A stretch of 64,000 nt of DNA from Sphagnum compactum (Eukaryota > Bryophyta > Sphagnopsida > Sphagnales), in the NCBI GenBank assembly GCA_965153455.1, contig OZ234499.1, positions 2,963,731 through 3,027,730 on the forward strand, given 5' to 3'. The position numbers and the translations under genes were made by a program. Shown piece after piece: positions 24,901-37,678 of this stretch. The notes beneath the pieces are model-generated. The model saw nothing but the letters and a program-made list of their open reading frames with translations, ran no database searches and was not told the DNA's origin. The number at the start of each line of letters is the position of its first letter. The stretch's first letter is position 1.

Positions 24901-25674
24901 ATGTCAGATGGGCCAAGAGGAGGGATTCAAGTCTTGTTTGGACACCAGAAACAACAGAGCCCTGCCCTTGGATCCAGCCTGACCTTGAGCGCTTCAGTGT
25001 TCAGTCACCAACCAGTCTACCCTAGAGATAGAGTAAGAAGTTTTGAGTTCAGGCATTTTACAAAAAACATTGACCTCCAAAAAAGAAACGCTCTCGAGAA
25101 TGGCGTTTTGTTCTTAGTTAGCCCCTTTTTATTGGCACGTACAGCCACCCCCCACCAACAAAAGCACCAAAAGCCCCCCAAAAAAAGAGCCAGCGAACGA
25201 CATATTGCGCGAAACGAGAGCGCTCATATTTCGAATTTCAAAATCCAAATTACAAACTATCAAACGCACTTGCTCTCCCACTCCATCCGTCCCCCGACTC
25301 CCGCCCCTCCTCTCCCACGCAACACTACTTTTGCCTCTCTCTCTCTCGCCTTCAAATTCCAGCCTCATCATTCCTATTTCCTATGAGCTTTTCTCACCAT
25401 TTCCTATTTCCTCACATCTTCTCTCTCTCTGTTTTATACCCATCTCTCCGATTCTTGCTGCGTTTTCCTTTTTCTTTTACTTCGGGAGTTTTCTGGATCT
25501 AAACTCTCAGCCTTTTGGGCTGAGGTTTGTTTGGGCTTGTGGATTTGTCTTTCGAGGTTTTCTGACGTCGTCAGGGTTTGTCTCTACAAGAAGAGAGGGA
25601 CGGAAGAGAGAGGGGGGGAAGTGGTTGTGTGGGTGGATAGGGAATTGTGGAGGGAATTTTGTTTGTTTGCAACT

Positions 25675-26766
25675 ATGGTTCCAGATTTGGAACTGTTTCA
25701 GGGGAATGAGGATGGTGACATTTTGATGAGGCGAGAGATGGGTGCTAGTGATTTATTTGAAGAGGATAAAGAGAACATGTGTACGGTTTTGGAGGATGTG
25801 GTGGGGCCGTTGTTGTCGTTGCAACGGAGTCCATTGCCTTTAGGGTACCTGAGGTCGCCTCTGCAAGACATTACTGCTGTTCTCAGCTCCCTGAATGTAT
25901 GTTTCTTTTGGCTCTCTTTAGCTCATTTCCTGTATGGATGTAAATTTTGTACTTGTGAATTTGATGAGGCAATTGCTCTTATTGGGGTAGTCTTCGATTC
26001 CTACATGTCCATCCTACTGTGAAAAATTGTGGCAATCCTTGTCTCTAAATCTCAAGTTTGCAATCTACTTGCTCTCGTAGTCTGTATCTTTCTCACAAAA
26101 CATGGCATTTGATATCATTCTGGGTTCATAGTGCTGTTTTTCTCTGTATGTTGCCAGATCATGTTTGGAGCTTATGTTCTGATGCTTTTCTCTGTTTCAT
26201 TCTTAAAGCAGAAAAAAGAGGATGAAGATGAATGTGGCAGACATAAGAAGTGCCACCAGTGTAGGAGTCAACAGGAGCTGTTAAATAAGGAATGCCAACC
26301 GTTTCAGGAGGAGGTGGCTGCAACAAGCTTGCAGATAGGTCCATTGGGGCAATGCACAGTGCTGGAATGTTCAGAAAGTGCAGGCTCCAGTGAATCAATG
26401 GCTGCTGTGAAACAGGAGCTCACAGGACACTGGAGTGCTTCAAATAAGGTTGCAGAACAGAGCAGAGGGACCATGCACTCAAGTCTAATGGTAGAAAAAG
26501 AGTCCAAGTTCAACCACTGTGTTGCAGTGAGTTTGCATCTGGAAAAGAAAGAGCATCTGGTGATTATGGCTTCAAATCTCTGCAATGGTGTAGATCCTGA
26601 CTCACCAAGCAGCCAGAAAATGAAGAGGAGGAAACCATTTGTAAAACTAATTCCGGGGCAAAGTGTGCCAAGGTTTCGATACCCATCAAAGACAGCTCTT
26701 TGTAATCTGTCTCAGCCCCAGGTAGTATGGGTTGTGAATTCTTCAGAGCAAGATGTGTGTGCTTGA
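25675..26766 (+). CDS. Unknown two-exon protein with a KEN box (258 aa)
   Basis: Exons 25675-25896 and 26212-26766, joined in phase 0 (GT at 25897, AG at 26210-26211). An upstream CT-rich stretch (25,330-25,450) looks like a plant core promoter or 5' UTR. I do not recognise the family. What can be seen: an acidic N-terminus with a clear KEN box (residues 32-34, EEDKENMC); a proline-rich block RSPLPLGYLRSPLQDIT (51-67), similar in style to PLxDI(T/S/G) motifs of cell-cycle proteins; a charged start of exon 2 with HKKCHQC; and a C-terminal block KPFVKLIPGQSVPRFRYPS that looks conserved-type. KEN boxes are recognised by the anaphase-promoting complex, so a cell-cycle-regulated short-lived protein is a fair guess, not a finding. 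CHQC recalls the start of the CDCA7/R1 zinc finger, but the rest of that finger is absent. Confidence 0.6.
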
Positions 26767-27855
26767 AGGCTTTTCAGAAGCATTGGCATCCTGCAGGTGT
26801 TCAGCTGCTTAACCTCCTTTGAGCCCTAGTCAGATACCAGTGACTTCTGCTGAACTTCTACAATTATGAAGGACTTAATTTTCACTCACACCTATGTGTA
26901 ATTGACAGCATCCTGGAGTTTTTGTAGATCATGAAACAGAGGTGTTGCAATTTTCATTCAAGAATCTTTGAAGGCAGTGTAGTTGTCTCCCCAACAATTT
27001 GGCTCCCATGAATCTGGGTGTTGCAATTCTCATACAGGAAATCTTTGAACAGTGAATTCATCTCCCACAAATCTGGGTGTGGATAATAGGTTTTAGTTTA
27101 AGACAGTTGAGAAACTCTTCACAAAGTGAATAAAATTTCAATTGACTTTGAAATGCACAAAGCTTGCCAATTTGTATGGTTTGTTGTGTCACTATGCTCT
27201 TTGTCCAAACACTTTATAAAAAACTGGTAGATAATTGATGGTAGCACTTCATTCCATGAACATATGCTTTGAAATGAAAAAGGTAATGTCTTAACCTGTG
27301 CTGCTCTCAAAATTGTGCCAATTCCCATTGCTAGATGGTAACTGCCCCCAGTATTGTCCACTGCAAACTTCACAAATTGAAACAAAATCATGACCAATTG
27401 TAGTGGATCCTAATCTATAAATCTTCATGAGAGATTCTCCACACATGATATAAAGGAAGTCAAGCAATAGTCAGAAGCGAAGAGCATCCATAATGCAGAA
27501 CTTATAATTTACAAACCCCCAGGACTTTTTTATTAGGAGGAAAAATCCTGAAAAGAACATGACTCAAGGTAAAATTTGACTTTGCTAACATCTATATGAC
27601 AGGTGACAAATTACCTCAGAAAACAAACAATTGCAATAAATTTTCCAACCTTTACCAGAAACACTAGGAAGGAATCAGTGACCTCAAATGCTTCCTCCAA
27701 ATTGGAGGCAGGTAATCCTCTTCTTCAGGAGGAAAACATTGACTTGAAATCTATCAATTTCTTATCATTTCTGGAATTTGCTAATAGAATGAGCTACTTA
27801 TGTCATTTCCATTATTACCAAGAACATCAGCTTTTGTTGACATAGTTGACCTGTT
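26767..27855. other. Convergent intergenic region (two 3' flanks)
   Basis: Lies between the stop of the KEN-box gene (plus) and the stop of arogenate dehydratase (minus), so it should hold both 3' UTRs and poly(A) signals. No coding frame supported. Confidence 0.5.
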
Positions 27856-30800
27856 TCAAGCTCTCATAGGGCTTACATCCATGGGATAACTGCCCAGGAC
27901 TCTGAGGAAAGTTGCAAATTCCTGCATATACCACATGCATACAGCTCAGTCACAAGCAAGTTAATGATGTTCATGGCATGCAAAACAACTCCCTTGGTTA
28001 GAATCCATATCTGGCCCCAGAATTTGTGGCAATAACTGAATTACCTTGACACTAGATTCAAAGGAACCCTCCCCAAACAATTTTATTTGAGTTCAGCTTC
28101 CACAGATTCATGCAATAGGAATATTTGCAATGTCAGCGCTGAAAAACATTTCTATGAAGGTCCTACCTGCAGGTGTCTCAAAGCATTTTGTGACCGCTGG
28201 TCAGCCATTGATGCCTCAAAATCCACATAGAACAGGTAGTCAAAATATCTGCCAAATGCATTTGTTGATAAGACCCAAGAACCCCAACAGTCTTCCAGCA
28301 TTGAGTTTCTTGCAAGCAAATTTACAACCTGACATTTCCTCCAGGCAGTCCCATGAGACAAAAAAGAAAACATAATGACAATAAACACATAGTTAATCAA
28401 ATCAAGGTTCTCTTATGACAAGAATCCAACTGCATTGTACAGGATTTCAAATAGACTAACCTGGAAGTACCATTGTTGTTATCATCTACTACCCGCAATG
28501 GCCTTTTTCTCTGTGGTCGACTCTCAATCTGCCAAAATCAAGTCACAAACATAAGAGCAACAGAACCTCTTTGTGCAGTCTAAACTCTGACAGTGCATCT
28601 CACAGGCAAGTGATGTCAAGTGATGTACCTTTGTCAAGTTAATACTCCTGAGTGCAAACACTGCAAGTGCCTTGAACAAAACTCCTGGTCCCTCCTCCAG
28701 AGTGAAGACAATACTCGTCTGCAACAACACCAACAAATGTAAGAACAGAAAGGATATATTGAACGACATTGAGTCATTAAGGATCATGTGTAGATCATTT
28801 GCATCATCCTGCCACAGGTACAAAACTTGCTACCTATCTCTAATAGGGACCTCCATATGTTGTAGCCATAGATGTAAAGACATCAATTGTATGACAGTGG
28901 TAACATTTCACACACATGCTTATGGAGACACAAAATTACTTTATGCTGGTCATTATATTTCTAGCAAACCTATCTAGAACATATTGCTGCCACAACATGA
29001 GGAAATAAGATGCCTTGAACGGCCTGTCAGTTCTTGGAATAATAGGCTCCCTTGCCAGCATCAGGAAGCGGGTCACATTGTCTAAATCATCCTGCACCAT
29101 AGCACTACCATTAGCACATTCTCTTCTCAATGTCAACCAACCTCTGCTTCTTCAAACCTCACAAAACCCTGCTATGCAAGGATTTGATGACATTCCTCCT
29201 CAAGTCCTGCCAGAAAAGTTGGAAGCAGATTCAAAAGATGCATAGACAATGGAAAACAGCTCAAAACACATTGCATGAACTCTATTCTCCTACCTGGAAA
29301 CTAACTAGACTTCCATCCTGTTATGCAAATCTTCATACACACCTGAATCCCATCCATAAGTATCTCAAGACCATATATCTCTGCAGCCCGAGCACTTGCA
29401 ACTGCTCCTGTGTCCCGCAAGTTATGAGCAGAAACAAACTGCAAAACCATCCTCTCTTAATTGGAGACTGGACAAATGACTTTGGATTGCAGTCTATGCC
29501 ACAAGCACAGAGTTAACACCAACTACATTGCGGCCAAAACAACTCTTCTACTCAAACAGGTTCAAAACAAAAAACCTGTGATGAGACTCCATCAATCTAT
29601 GACCAGGAAGCACAAAAGCTACCAGCAGAACAAACAGGGACTTCTACTTTCTCCACCTTGACTGTTAACTTTGCAAGGGGTTCATCAAACATCACAAGTT
29701 GTTGGCTTAAATGTGTGGAGATAGGCCTGGCATACCTGTGCAGCACCTGCTGTGTCATCTACAGCCTCCCGAGTCACACCTAGAGTTGTCAGGGTTTGCT
29801 CACATTGTGCAAGGGCCTGTGTTATGCAGAAAGAAGACCAGTCACACAAACTGCAAAGAGGGCTACAATGGGAAGAGATATTTCTGTACAAGGACTTTAT
29901 GTGTTACAAAGCAGCCTTTGCCCTACAGTTAGAAAGTGACCAATAACCTGTGGGTGACTCAAAACTCGTTGCAACTCCTCCTTCTTCACACCTGGTATCC
30001 CTAAAAGGCAATGATGAACTGCAAGTTGAACTTCCCCAACTATATGCAGACGGTGCCGCAGCAGAAGATCATAGTTCCGGTGAATGCTTCCACCAAGTGA
30101 ATTCTCTATTGGTAACACTGCTCTATCAACTAACCACAGTTCAACTGCCTGTAGCAAGGGAAAAGATATCAGTAAGGAGATAGCATCAGCAGGGTAATAG
30201 TAAGGAGAGAGCATGAACAGGAAATGAAGCTCTACCAGGTATGGAGCAAGAACAACACATCCAGGGACCATAATGAACAACAACTAACCTACTTTGACAA
30301 GATTCTAAATAATACAACAGTACCTGGAAAGCAGCTTCAAATTGTTCACATGGGACGGCTTCACAACGTGGGTAGGCTTTAGCAGCTGCAGCTTCACTGT
30401 ATGCCCCTGGAACACCCTGCAGATACACACAAGTCCCCAGATAATGTGAGTCTCATCAGCAAAAATTGTGGCAGTTGGAACCAGCTGAGAAGGATTCAAG
30501 CAGATGATTCCAGCAAATGGCAGATTGCATTTGCGAAGTCAAAAGCAGGCATCATCCATTATGTTTCCAGAAGCATAAAATCAAGAGGAAAAAACTGCAA
30601 TCACCTGATAAGCTACACGCAAGTCAGATCCATGCCTTGGAGGTAGGGCCAAATCTGAAATCGACAAGGGCTCTGCAAAGGAACAGCAGGCATGCGTTCA
30701 GTGCAATGCAGTAAAGCACAATATGCTGATGAAAACATCTTGTACTTAGCCACAAGGCATCTTGCGCATGAGCAGCAGCTACAACAACCAGAAAGGCAAG

Positions 30801-31362
30801 CTCAAAAGCATGTAAATACCTATATGGAAAAGCTTGGAATGGCAATCCTCCGTCAGTGGTTCAGGAGTCCTACATCACAAGAGAAAGCCAATTCGGTTCG
30901 GGAGTTTGATTTTTTCAACTTACTTGGGATTTGCAGCGAGACTAACTCTTTAGTTGAGACTACCGGAGGCTCCTCCTCCACGCCTCCTAAGGGTTGCAAA
31001 TGTTCTGCGGTCTTCTCTTTCTCGAGTTTTGCAGGAGAGGCCCCCTGGTTCTTTGGGACAGTACCTGATGTCTGCCACTGCTGCTGAGCTTCACGGCCGG
31101 TAACTTTTTCCAGAAAAGAGCTCGACGCAGGCCAGGAATTCTCATTCGATGCCGCCGCCGCTACCGCCGTGACTCTCAAGACGCCAGCAGCCACGCCATT
31201 GTCGACGAAGACGCCGCCAGCCGCGGCGCCGTTGTTACTGAGCGTCACCGCTTTCATCGAGATGCCACCCGCAGGCGCCGTTGCATTCTTGCACACGACG
31301 TTCGCGAACACAGGAGACTCAATAGCTCCCATTCGACGCGAAGGACACACGATCAACGCCAT
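27856..31362 (-). CDS. ADT: Arogenate/prephenate dehydratase, plastid type (11 exons, 453 aa)
   Basis: Exons, in transcript order: 31362-30924, 30672-30605, 30416-30324, 30148-29948, 29816-29736, 29438-29343, 29091-29014, 28718-28629, 28528-28461, 28248-28167, 27921-27856. Total 1,362 nt with all phases consistent. Catalyses decarboxylation/dehydration of arogenate (or prephenate), the last step to phenylalanine. The first 146 residues are Ala/Ser/Val-rich and fit a chloroplast transit peptide. The PDT domain follows, with [17 protein letters not shown] (164-180), [12 protein letters not shown] (211-222) and the catalytic TRF motif (333-335). The C-terminal ACT domain (about 355-440) has the Phe-binding ESRP (384-387) and ends [14 protein letters not shown] 31362 sits in GCCATGGC. 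An open frame runs up to 31608 but reads as 5' UTR. Intron 7 appears to use a GC donor. Arogenate versus prephenate preference cannot be read here. Confidence 0.95.
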
Positions 31363-31884
31363 GGCCAGTATTACAGCTCCCTTTCTTCTTTCTTTCTTTC
31401 TTGTACTGTCTGTTTCTTCAAAATCGTTCCGAGAGAAAACCTCGAGTTCTTCACTCTCAGACAAATTTCCAAACCTAACTCTTAGGGAACAGCAGCTCTT
31501 CACTCCCAAAAAAAGGTTTTCCGAAGACGTTTCTTGCACATCCTTCTTGTTCTTGTTGTCCTTCAGAATTATCCGGACGACGGAAGGGGGGAAGAAAAAA
31601 AAGCCCAAAAAGAATCGCTTCCTTTTTCACTCCCAAATCCACCTTCTTCTTCTTCTTCCACAGCTACCTATTTCTTGAGCAGCTTTGTTCCTGAGACGAC
31701 AGAGAACTTGAGAGGAGAACCTCGGTTTCCTTCACTTCGAAAGCAATTTCCCCAGATTTTGAACCAAAGAAAAAAGTCCTCACCATACTACGCCAATGAT
31801 CGGTCGTCAACAGCATATAAAAGGAAAGCAAAAGCTTGAATTCTGTGGGCGATGGAGAAGCGCTTTTCCTCTCTGTGGAACGGC

Positions 31885-31924
31885 GTTCCAAAGAGAAAGA
31901 AAGTTGCCTCTTTCTCTTTGAAAC
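31885..31924. other. Stem-loop in the ADT upstream region
   Basis: Arms GTTCCAAAGAGAAAGA (31885-31900) and TCTTTCTCTTTGAAAC (31909-31924) pair at 15 of 16 positions around an 8-base loop. Just upstream is a second small palindrome, GGAACGGCGTTCC (31878-31890). Function unknown. It lies between the ADT 5' UTR and the repeat array. Confidence 0.5.
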
Positions 31925-31944
31925 GCATTTGTGAGGAAGGCGGA

Positions 31945-32480
31945 TCCAGGTGCCAAAAGTGCCACGTCACTTCGTCCCCTCGACCGTTTTACAGTCATCT
32001 CTGTATCGGCAGAGAACTCAGGTCCAAGTGCCAATAATGACACGTCATTTCATCCCCTCGACAATTTGTTTGACCCTCAACTTTGTGCCAAAAGGCATTT
32101 TTATTAATCCCTACCACAACTTTGTAGTAGCAAAGAACTCAGGTCCAGGTGCCAATAGTGACACGTCATTTCATCCTCTCGACTGTTTATGTTACCCTCA
32201 ACTTTGTATCGTAGGGTATGTATTCATTAACAACTTTGTATTAGCAAAGAACTCAGGTCCAGGTGCCAGTACTGTCACGTCACTTCGTCCCCTCGACCCT
32301 TTTGCTCCATAACTTTGTATCATCATCGTATTCATTATCTTCCTCAACTTTTGTATGAGCGAAGAACTCAGGTCCAGGTGCCAATAATGCCACGTCACTT
32401 CATCCCCCCCCCTCGACCGTTTTACCCTCAACGGTGAATCATATTTACCTTTTGCCTATCCTCAACTTTGTGGCATTTTT
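31945..32480. repeat. Five-copy repeat with CACGTCA cores upstream of ADT
   Basis: Copies start with TCCAGGTGCC or TCCAAGTGCC at 31945, 32023, 32144, 32258 and 32373 (spacing 78, 121, 114, 115). Each continues with a CACGTCA(C/T)TTCRTCC block, then CTCGAC and usually CAACTTTGTAT. CACGTCA is a known plant bZIP-type core (ACGT), so the array multiplies a potential binding site. The family also looks like a generic minisatellite, so a regulatory role is only a possibility. Confidence 0.8.
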
Positions 32481-35400
32481 TTGACCGTAGCTTTGTACCA
32501 CCAGTAAAAGAAAAACATCTTTCCATTTGTGACGAACTTTTTGCTATATTATTATATAAAAAATAATAATAACCCCAAATAAAAATCTGAGTAGATATTC
32601 AAGAAAATCTGAACAATTTCTCCAAGAAAATAAATTCTTGAGAATTCTTTTGATACTCTCTATCAAATTTAAAATGAAATCCAATAAATAGGAGAAGCCT
32701 ATTTCTTTTTCACAAATTAAAAAAATAAAAATAAAAATAAATTAATTTTTAGAAAAAAAAACCTTAAGAATTTCTTCTTGCATACCCTGGATTGATGAAG
32801 AGATACACAGAAAGTTAGGGAAGGCTTTTGTTTGACCCTGCCCCTCACCCACACTAGCACTCTTGCTGAGCTCATGCAGACTACAAACACGATCGCCCTG
32901 GCCAAGTTTGTGACATGCTGCCAGTACCAGAGGACAATCTGTTTTATTATTTCTCAAAATTTTTGGTTGCTCAAAATTTCTCGTCACTGGAATTATTCTT
33001 GTATGTTAAATTATCCATGAAGTCACCATCTCTTTGGGCCGTAGTTTGACCCTTTAAATCTTCAAGTGAGTATAATAATAAATATGCTTCTTGGTGTCTT
33101 ATATTTCTGTTTGCTCTTGAAGAGAAAGTGAGGAGCTCTCTTTATTGAAAAGCATATGCAACTTTTGTAAATAAACTATTCAAGTTCCCTATTACAATAA
33201 TCAAGGGGTTGGTTTCTTTGACCTTTTGACTTCAAGCTTTTGTTTGTTTGTTTTGTTTGTTGTGGACCTTTTATGGTAGTTATGAAATTAAAGGACTCTC
33301 AACTTGACATCTTGACTCAGGTATGGGGGAAAGAGGGGGGAGAATAAATAAATAAATAAATAGGTAGTATTCAACCATTGGTTGCACAGCTTTTTTTTTT
33401 TTTTTCCTTGGACTTTTTTTTTTTTTTTTGAAGCTTCTATGGATGGCTCTTTGTATTAAAGAATAGAATATTATTGGCAAATTTGAAATTTTTCTTTCTT
33501 CACACATGAATGGCTAAAGTAGTAAATTTGTGACTCATATTAATTAGTCGTTTGGGACCTTTTTTTTAAAGTTCTTTTGTTTTTCTTTTGTGGTGGACAT
33601 CTTTGATTGGCCTATCACAAAAAATAATTAATTAACTTTGGATAGTCCCAATGTAAATATGTTGTAATCTCATCCTTTGGACTAGTGATGAAAACCTTAG
33701 CCCTCCAATGACAAAAATTAGCAAAGTGACAAATTTATATGGACAAGTTTAGTATATGTGTGATGATTTCAATTATCATTTTTATTGTGTAATGGTTACC
33801 ATGGCATGAAAAGTAAACAAATCCTAATGATATTTTCATTTTTTCCCCACTTGTTTTCATTAATACTTTTAGCACCCATATTCTCATCATAACATTTGGG
33901 CTATTTTTAACCTCTAGAAAAAAAAAAAACATTGCATTAGCATAAATGTGATAACACCATGTTTGTCAAGTAATTGTCAAATTTGGAAACTGAAAAATTA
34001 GAGCCTAAATTGGTCAATATGAATTTAATTTTCTCAATGGGTTATTTAGTGTTAAATAGAGGATTTATGTTCAACTTTATTGTGTCAAACAAACAAATAT
34101 AGGTTTCACAACATAAAGACTATTCAAAATATAAAATTTAAACCTTTGAGTTTTGAAATTAAAAAGTAGCAACCTACTAAAAAATTGTTACCCCCCTTGT
34201 TACAAAAAAGCAAGTGTTTTCTAAAACATATTTTATAATCTTTTCCTTTGAAAGTAATTTTAGTTAATCTAACATTTCAAAATTGCACAAATTTTGCAAA
34301 CACCCAATTGATTTACTATTTGCATAATTTCAAACTCCACTCTTAGCGACAATATTTGCAAACAATGGGAGTAAATGCAATTGGGGATTCATAAAAAATA
34401 TTGTGAAGAAGGGAAGACATTCAAGAAGAAACTCAAGGAATAAGGCAAAACAAAAGCAAAAAGTTAACCTAGTTTTTCACATGAACATTCTTCAAACATG
34501 AAACCTTTTGGATGAATAGAGGGGGTGTAGGATTTTGATAATTTACAAATAATTTACTAGAATAATAAGTATAATGCAAAATGTATTCAATTACATTCTT
34601 AGATGTTCTAAGGTTACAACTATTGTTATCTTTGTGCCTACCTATAAGAAGACTTTTCCCTAATACAATCTATCTCTTTGTTCTTTGTATTTAAATGTTT
34701 TAAATTCATAATCCAACAACAACAAAAATTTCTTGTTCAAATAAAAACATCATGTTTAGTTGCATTGTAATTGTTGTAATCAACATATCCTTCCAATTGA
34801 TTTGTACAAAATGTTTTACAAAATTTAATTACAAATGTAATTTATGTTACGCAAAGTTGTGAAGCTTCTAAAAAATATATGAGTATCATAAATTATAATT
34901 ACTAAAACATGTTCAATCCAAGTCCAAATGCCCCATTTTTTTTCATCACATTCATATGAATGGATTCAACCTACCTTGCACATTTTTGTATTCAATGAAA
35001 AATTGGTAAGGAAATCAAATTCTCAAAAAATTTGAAATTTGAAAAGTTGTGTGTAATTGCATCAATTGCACATGCAATGGTGGGAAATTTCCAAATTTTA
35101 ATTTTATTTAACAAAAGGATTTAGTTTGAAGTATCTTATAATTCCATCCAATCAAACTTTTAAAACAATGGCATTTTACATGACTATTGGGTGGTTATGT
35201 GGCTACAACTCCATCCTCCCACTTGGGATGTTTTGATCAAATGTCACATAGTGGTTTATTTATCTACAAGTTAAAGTAAACCCTAAACCCCAAATGTCAC
35301 ATTGCTAGCATGAGTAATTGGGGTTTCCATATATCATGAATAACGTTATTTGTGGGTCAAATTTTGCGTCTGGACAACAAAAGCAAAGTTATTGTGACTT

Positions 35401-37678
35401 GTAAAAGGTTTTTTGGGGGGGGGGAGGGGGAGGGGGGAACTCATAATCACCAAATGATGTTGAATTTTTTTTCGGAAATCACCAAATTTGAACACTAGGT
35501 TTTACCATGTCACCATAAAATAATAATATTCTTAATTGTTTATACTTTCCTTTTTGTCTTGTACCCAAATTTGGTTAAGTCTTCTTGTGGATGATAACTA
35601 AATCACCTACTTCATAAAAAACTCATTGAGCCATGATTGGATAATAGTAGTCGTGAGAAATATGTTTTTTCATAGGTTTATATTACTTAGACCAATGTTG
35701 TGTGATTCCTAAGTTTTAGAAGAAGCATGTGGTTCTAGTTTTTAAGTTTTTAAAATAACATGCTCTAGTTTAATTTCGGTTCCTTTGTTCTCAAAATTGG
35801 TATCTAGTTCCAGTTATGGTTTTTATTTCAATAGGTGATTTTGATTTTGGTTCTTTTTTTATTTTCAAAATATGTCAAGATTATTAGTTATAAGGTAGAT
35901 TGGTAAACTCTTGATTGAGTTCCAAAACCTAAAACATCATTAGAGATATTGAAACAATGGGTGAAATAATGGTCAAAGGAGCTAAAGGTTCCAAAGTAAA
36001 AGTTCTTTTCCAAGGATTGCACATGTCACATGTCATTTTTGCATTGGTTTATAACTTAAAATTTTGTATGTGGGATACTTAATTTAACATTGCATTTTAG
36101 ATATAAATATATTTTGATTACAAATTGATTTTATATCGTGTATATTATGCATTCATGCCCTCTATCACATATATATGAACAACTTTTGTTAAAGCCACAT
36201 TTTCAAAATTCATAATTTTTAGGGTCAAAAGCACTTTTGAACCAAATGTATTCAAATGGGTTATAAAAATAATTTTTATTAGTTCAAGTCTTTTTGCTTT
36301 TTTAATCATCAATATTAAAATCTCTCCAATTTTCAAAAGGAATGGTCCACATTTGATAAAAAATAAAAACATTTGAAAAAAACAAGGACTGTTCACTCTT
36401 GAGGTTTGAGTGTTTTGAACATGCAAAAACATTTTTGATTTGTGTCAAGTTTTGAACATGTAAACTTTACAATTAATGAAAAATATTTCAAAAACATTTA
36501 TGACAATCCAAACTATTAAGCTTTTTTTGTGATATTTCAACCATACGAAACTGTAGTTTTAAGGAGTGTCCACTTATTTGGGTGGCTCCTTTGACTATGA
36601 TTTTACCCCAAGGCAAATTTTTATTTCAAAAAATATAAAAAAAAACACGAAGAAAAAAACAATGCCAACAAGTGCAAACTAGGAGAGGAAGGCAATGGCA
36701 ATAAGCATGAACTATGAAAAGAACATGAAGATGAAGGTGATGGAAATGTGAACTAGGAGAAGAACACAAAGAGAAGGGTGTGACAACATGTTTAGCGTTT
36801 AGCCATGGAATTGGAATCAATTTTTTTCGACCAATTGTTATAGTTTTGGTTATTAGATTCATTTAAGAATTGTGCTTGGGTTTGATTATCCATTCCATCA
36901 CATATTATAATTGGGGGCCAATTCTTCACTTGGTTTTCAAACCTTTTCTAAATTACTTCCAAAATTTCAAGTTGGTTCTAGTTAGCTTCTAGGTGCTTGG
37001 AATCAAAACCACCTCCAAATAACCAATTAATTTGAGTACCCACATAACATTGGTTTGGACATGGATGCATCATGTGTGTCTAAAACACATATGAAACAAA
37101 TATAAATAGAATGAAATTTTTTCGTTCATAATAAAATTTTGCATTTTATATTTACTTGTTTCATACATGTTTAATATGCATAACATTTGTGTTTAAACAA
37201 TATGAAAAATTGATTTAAATTCATATCATTCATTTTAATTTGCAAAATTAAAAAAATTAATTTGCAAATGAGAAGTGTTAGTGACTTTGCCAAGGAATAG
37301 AAAAAGCCACATTTGGGGACTTTTGTGAAGTCCCTTTTGTGTTTGGTCCTCTGTTAAATTGGGTCCTAACTGTCATCATCCATATGAATGAACGTGTCAA
37401 GTCTCATCCATTGATGTCCAGACTGCGGTGTTTTGAAGACGAAGAACACAACGTCGAAGAACCGAAAGAAGACGACGACGACGAAGAGGACGAAGAAGAG
37501 GTGTCCGCCAAACTGAAATGATCTCCGTTTTCCCAAGAATCACGTGCTGTATCTCGTTCCCTGGACTACATTTGGAGTTGGGTTTATCGAGATCTGCAAA
37601 TAAATTTAAGACCTAAACCTCCGATGAGGTGGTGAAGAGAGAACGAGAAGAAGCCAGAGGGTTTTTTTTAGGTTTTTG
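32481..37678. other. AT-rich intergenic region between ADT and the TPR gene
   Basis: Mostly very AT-rich with an (AATA)n run near 33342-33362 and long T runs near 33390-33430. A small GC-richer island at about 32820-32930 is open on both strands for 60-80 codons but matches nothing I recognise. Telomere-like TAAACCCTAAACCCC lies at 35277-35291. No gene supported until about 37,340, where the composition of the next promoter begins. Confidence 0.5.
35415..35438. repeat. G-run tract
   Basis: A 24-base stretch of G interrupted only by two single A residues, after a T run. It meets the simple pattern for a G-quadruplex and may equally be replication slippage. Confidence 0.7.

Noticed and set aside
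26221-26275. CDCA7-type (R1) zinc finger in the KEN-box protein
   Set aside because: Only HKKCHQC is present. The further paired cysteines needed for the finger are missing.
30853-31678. Plus-strand frame at 31169-31678 and the N-terminal extension of ADT up to 31608
   Set aside because: The plus-strand frame mirrors the Ala/Val-rich transit peptide codons. The extension lacks transit-peptide character at its start and reads like 5' UTR; ATG 31362 has much better context.
31852-32037. Small plus-strand gene of 61 codons behind a TATA-like box
   Set aside because: Its frame overlaps a stem-loop and runs into the tandem array. Composition is shaped by repeats and nothing suggests conservation.
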